In this document: positions 5,159-6,792 of the stretch, in pieces
Numbering within the stretch: position 1 is the stretch's first letter
How the letters are laid out: the number at the start of each line of letters is the position of its first letter
Assembly (NCBI GenBank): GCA_023427865.1
Contig: JAEYZV010000113.1
Coordinates: 1-6,792 of the forward strand
Origin: Acidobacteriota bacterium
GTDB lineage: Bacteria > Acidobacteriota > Vicinamibacteria > Vicinamibacterales > Vicinamibacteraceae
Length of the DNA: 6,792 nt
Direction of reading: 5' to 3'
The notes under the pieces: model-generated
Told to the model about the DNA's origin: nothing
The model's database searches: none
The model's input: the letters and a program-made list of their open reading frames with translations, nothing else
Program-made: the position numbers and the translations under genes

Positions 5159-6792
5159 GTGAACACCGAACCCACTCCGGAAGCGCCGGCAGGTTTCGCC
5201 GCGCTGGGACTCTCCAAGCCGCTCGTCAACGCCGTCACGGCCCTGGGATACGAGGAGCCGACGCCGATCCAGCGCGAAGCCATCCCCGTGCTCCTCGATG
5301 GCCAGGACGTGCTCGGCATGGCCGGCACTGGCACCGGCAAGACGGCGGCGTTCTCGCTGCCCATGATCGAGATGCTGGCGCGCAAGGGGCCGAAGAGCCT
5401 TGGCGCGCGCGGCCTCGTGCTCGTGCCCACCCGTGAGCTCGCGATGCAGGTCGCCGAGGCGCTCCACAAGTACGCGCGCGGCACGACCCTGACCGTGGCG
5501 CCGCTCTATGGCGGCGCGCCGATGGACGTCCAGGTCCGCGCTCTGCGTCGTGGCGTGTCGCTCGTCGTCGCAACGCCCGGCCGCGCCCTCGATCACCTTC
5601 GTCGCGGCACGCTCGATCTCGCCGCCCTGCGCATCGTCGTGCTCGACGAAGCCGACGAGATGATCGACATGGGCTTTGCCGAGGACATCGAGGCGATCCT
5701 CGCGCACGCACCGGAGGAGCGGCAGACCGCGCTGTTTGCGGCGACCATGGCGCCTCGGCTCGAGGCGATCGCGGCGACGCACCTGCACGATCCCGTGCGC
5801 GTGAGCATCGCGAAGGAGAAGCGCGCGGCCGGCAAGCTGCCTCGCATCCGACAGGTGGCGTACCTGGTGCCACGCATGCAGAAGACGGCGGCGCTCGGTC
5901 GCGTGCTCGACGTCGAGACGCCCGCGTCCGCGATCGTGTTCTGCCGCACACGCACGGAGGTCGACGAACTCACCGACACCCTGGCCGCACACGGCTACAG
6001 CGCCAAGGCGCTGCACGGCGGCATGGAACAGAAGGCGCGTGACCGGGTGATGCAGTTGTTCCGCAGCGGACAGGCGGACGTGCTCGTGGCGACCGACGTC
6101 GCTGCACGCGGGCTCGACATCGAGTCCGTTTCGCACGTCGTCAACTACGACCTGCCGATGACGCCCGAGGTGTACGTCCACCGCATCGGCCGGACGGGGC
6201 GCGCCGGCCGGGAGGGCGTGGCGATTTCGTTCGTCGACCCGCGTCAGCACCGCATGCTCCGGCAGGTCGAGGGCGCGACGCGTTCGAAGATCGAGATCCT
6301 GCCGGTGCCGACGGAGGCCGATCTGCAGGCGAGGCGACTCGACACGACGCTCGCCTCCGTTCGCGCGCAGATTGCCGAGGGCGGCCTCGAACAGGCGCGT
6401 GCCGTGGTGGACCAGCTGGCGCAGGATCACGACGTGCTCGACATCGCCGCCGCGGCCATCCGCCTGCTGCACGACGACGCGAATGTCGGCCGGGGCGGAT
6501 CCCCGAAGCGTACGGACGGCGCGCGAGACGCGTCGTCCCGGTCGCTCGACGCTGCGCTGGCCGACGCGGCCGAGGGTGGCGCATCCCGGAAGCCCTCGCG
6601 CCGCGAGTTTCTCGGCGGCCACGACGTCGGCTCGCGCCACCCTGCAGGGGGGCGATCCGACCGGCCGACCGGCGGCAGGCGCGAGGAGGGGCGTCCGGCT
6701 CGCGAGGGCGGGGCCGAGGGGCGTGGAGCGCGGGGCGCCGGCGGCCCGCGCACGGTGCGCTACCTGAACGTCGGCAAGGCCGCCGGCGTGCG
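5159..6792 (+). CDS. DEAD-box ATP-dependent RNA helicase with DbpA-type C-terminus (3' end outside window)
   Basis: This frame is open from GTG 5159 to the last base, giving 544 complete codons and no stop. It encodes a DEAD-box RNA helicase that unwinds structured RNA with ATP, in ribosome assembly or mRNA turnover in relatives such as DeaD/CsdA. Visible motifs: Q motif with F13 and T-P-I-Q (35-38); Walker A A-G-T-G-T-G-K-T (55-62); P-T-R-E-L-A (90-95); T-P-G-R (139-142); D-E-A-D (163-166); motif III reading A-A-T (194-196) instead of S-A-T; I-V-F-C-R-T-R; A-T-D-V-A-A-R-G-L-D (311-320); H-R-I-G-R-T-G-R (341-348). From about residue 445 follows a Gly/Arg/Asp-rich disordered linker, and Y-L-N-V-G-K at 535-540 matches the start of a DbpA RNA-binding domain. 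GTG 5159 gives the usual short N-terminus before the Q motif; the ribosome site is weak (AGG 12 bases upstream). It is divergent from the HTH gene. Confidence 0.93.
   Translation, partial: MNTEPTPEAPAGFAALGLSKPLVNAVTALGYEEPTPIQREAIPVLLDGQDVLGMAGTGTGKTAAFSLPMIEMLARKGPKSLGARGLVLVPTRELAMQVAEALHKYARGTTLTVAPLYGGAPMDVQVRALRRGVSLVVATPGRALDHLRRGTLDLAALRIVVLDEADEMIDMGFAEDIEAILAHAPEERQTALFAATMAPRLEAIAATHLHDPVRVSIAKEKRAAGKLPRIRQVAYLVPRMQKTAALGRVLDVETPASAIVFCRTRTEVDELTDTLAAHGYSAKALHGGMEQKARDRVMQLFRSGQADVLVATDVAARGLDIESVSHVVNYDLPMTPEVYVHRIGRTGRAGREGVAISFVDPRQHRMLRQVEGATRSKIEILPVPTEADLQARRLDTTLASVRAQIAEGGLEQARAVVDQLAQDHDVLDIAAAAIRLLHDDANVGRGGSPKRTDGARDASSRSLDAALADAAEGGASRKPSRREFLGGHDVGSRHPAGGRSDRPTGGRREEGRPAREGGAEGRGARGAGGPRTVRYLNVGKAAGV

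Noticed and set aside
4949..6640. 563-codon minus-strand frame opposite the helicase
   Set aside because: It runs antisense to a frame with every DEAD-box motif. Its product is Arg/His/Ala-rich without any recognisable domain, typical of a GC-rich shadow frame.

Overview
This is a GC-rich (about 70%) bacterial chromosomal segment with seven probable genes. It contains no RNA gene, insertion sequence or CRISPR array that I can see. The GC content, GC-ending codons, GTG and TTG starts, a Lys/Ala histone-like protein and a G/A-rich heptamer repeat would fit an acidobacterial (Vicinamibacterales-like) genome. That placement is an inference from style only; other high-GC phyla such as Gemmatimonadota or Myxococcota cannot be excluded.

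Layout. Positions 1-281 hold a purine-rich heptamer minisatellite (7-100) and the leader of a histone H1-like gene (282-761, +). A strong hairpin follows that gene (779-805). Then come about 300 bp without a convincing gene, a doubtful 67-residue reading frame (1101-1304, +) and, 8 bp after it, a polytopic membrane protein resembling GT-C glycosyltransferases (1313-2803, +). That gene ends tail-to-tail inside an unrecognised 177-residue protein on the opposite strand (2737-3270, -), a 67-bp convergent overlap. Reading leftward on the minus strand, the order is: a small single-domain HTH protein of the RodZ/HTH_25 type (4564-4923), an AI-2E/PerM-family membrane protein (3299-4405), then the 177-residue protein. 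They probably form one operon. Divergent from it, after a 235-bp shared upstream region, is a DEAD-box RNA helicase (5159 to the window edge, +). Its frame stays open to the last base and is cut just as a DbpA-like RNA-binding domain begins.

How the genes work together. There is no clear single pathway. The segment reads as ordinary core and accessory chromosome: nucleoid compaction, membrane or cell-envelope proteins, and RNA remodelling. I find no convincing undescribed system. The observations most worth checking are the regular 14-unit tetrad array of the histone-like protein, the altered motif III (AAT instead of SAT) of the helicase, the purine repeat, the overlapping convergent 3' ends, and two genes whose Shine-Dalgarno sequences point to TTG starts.
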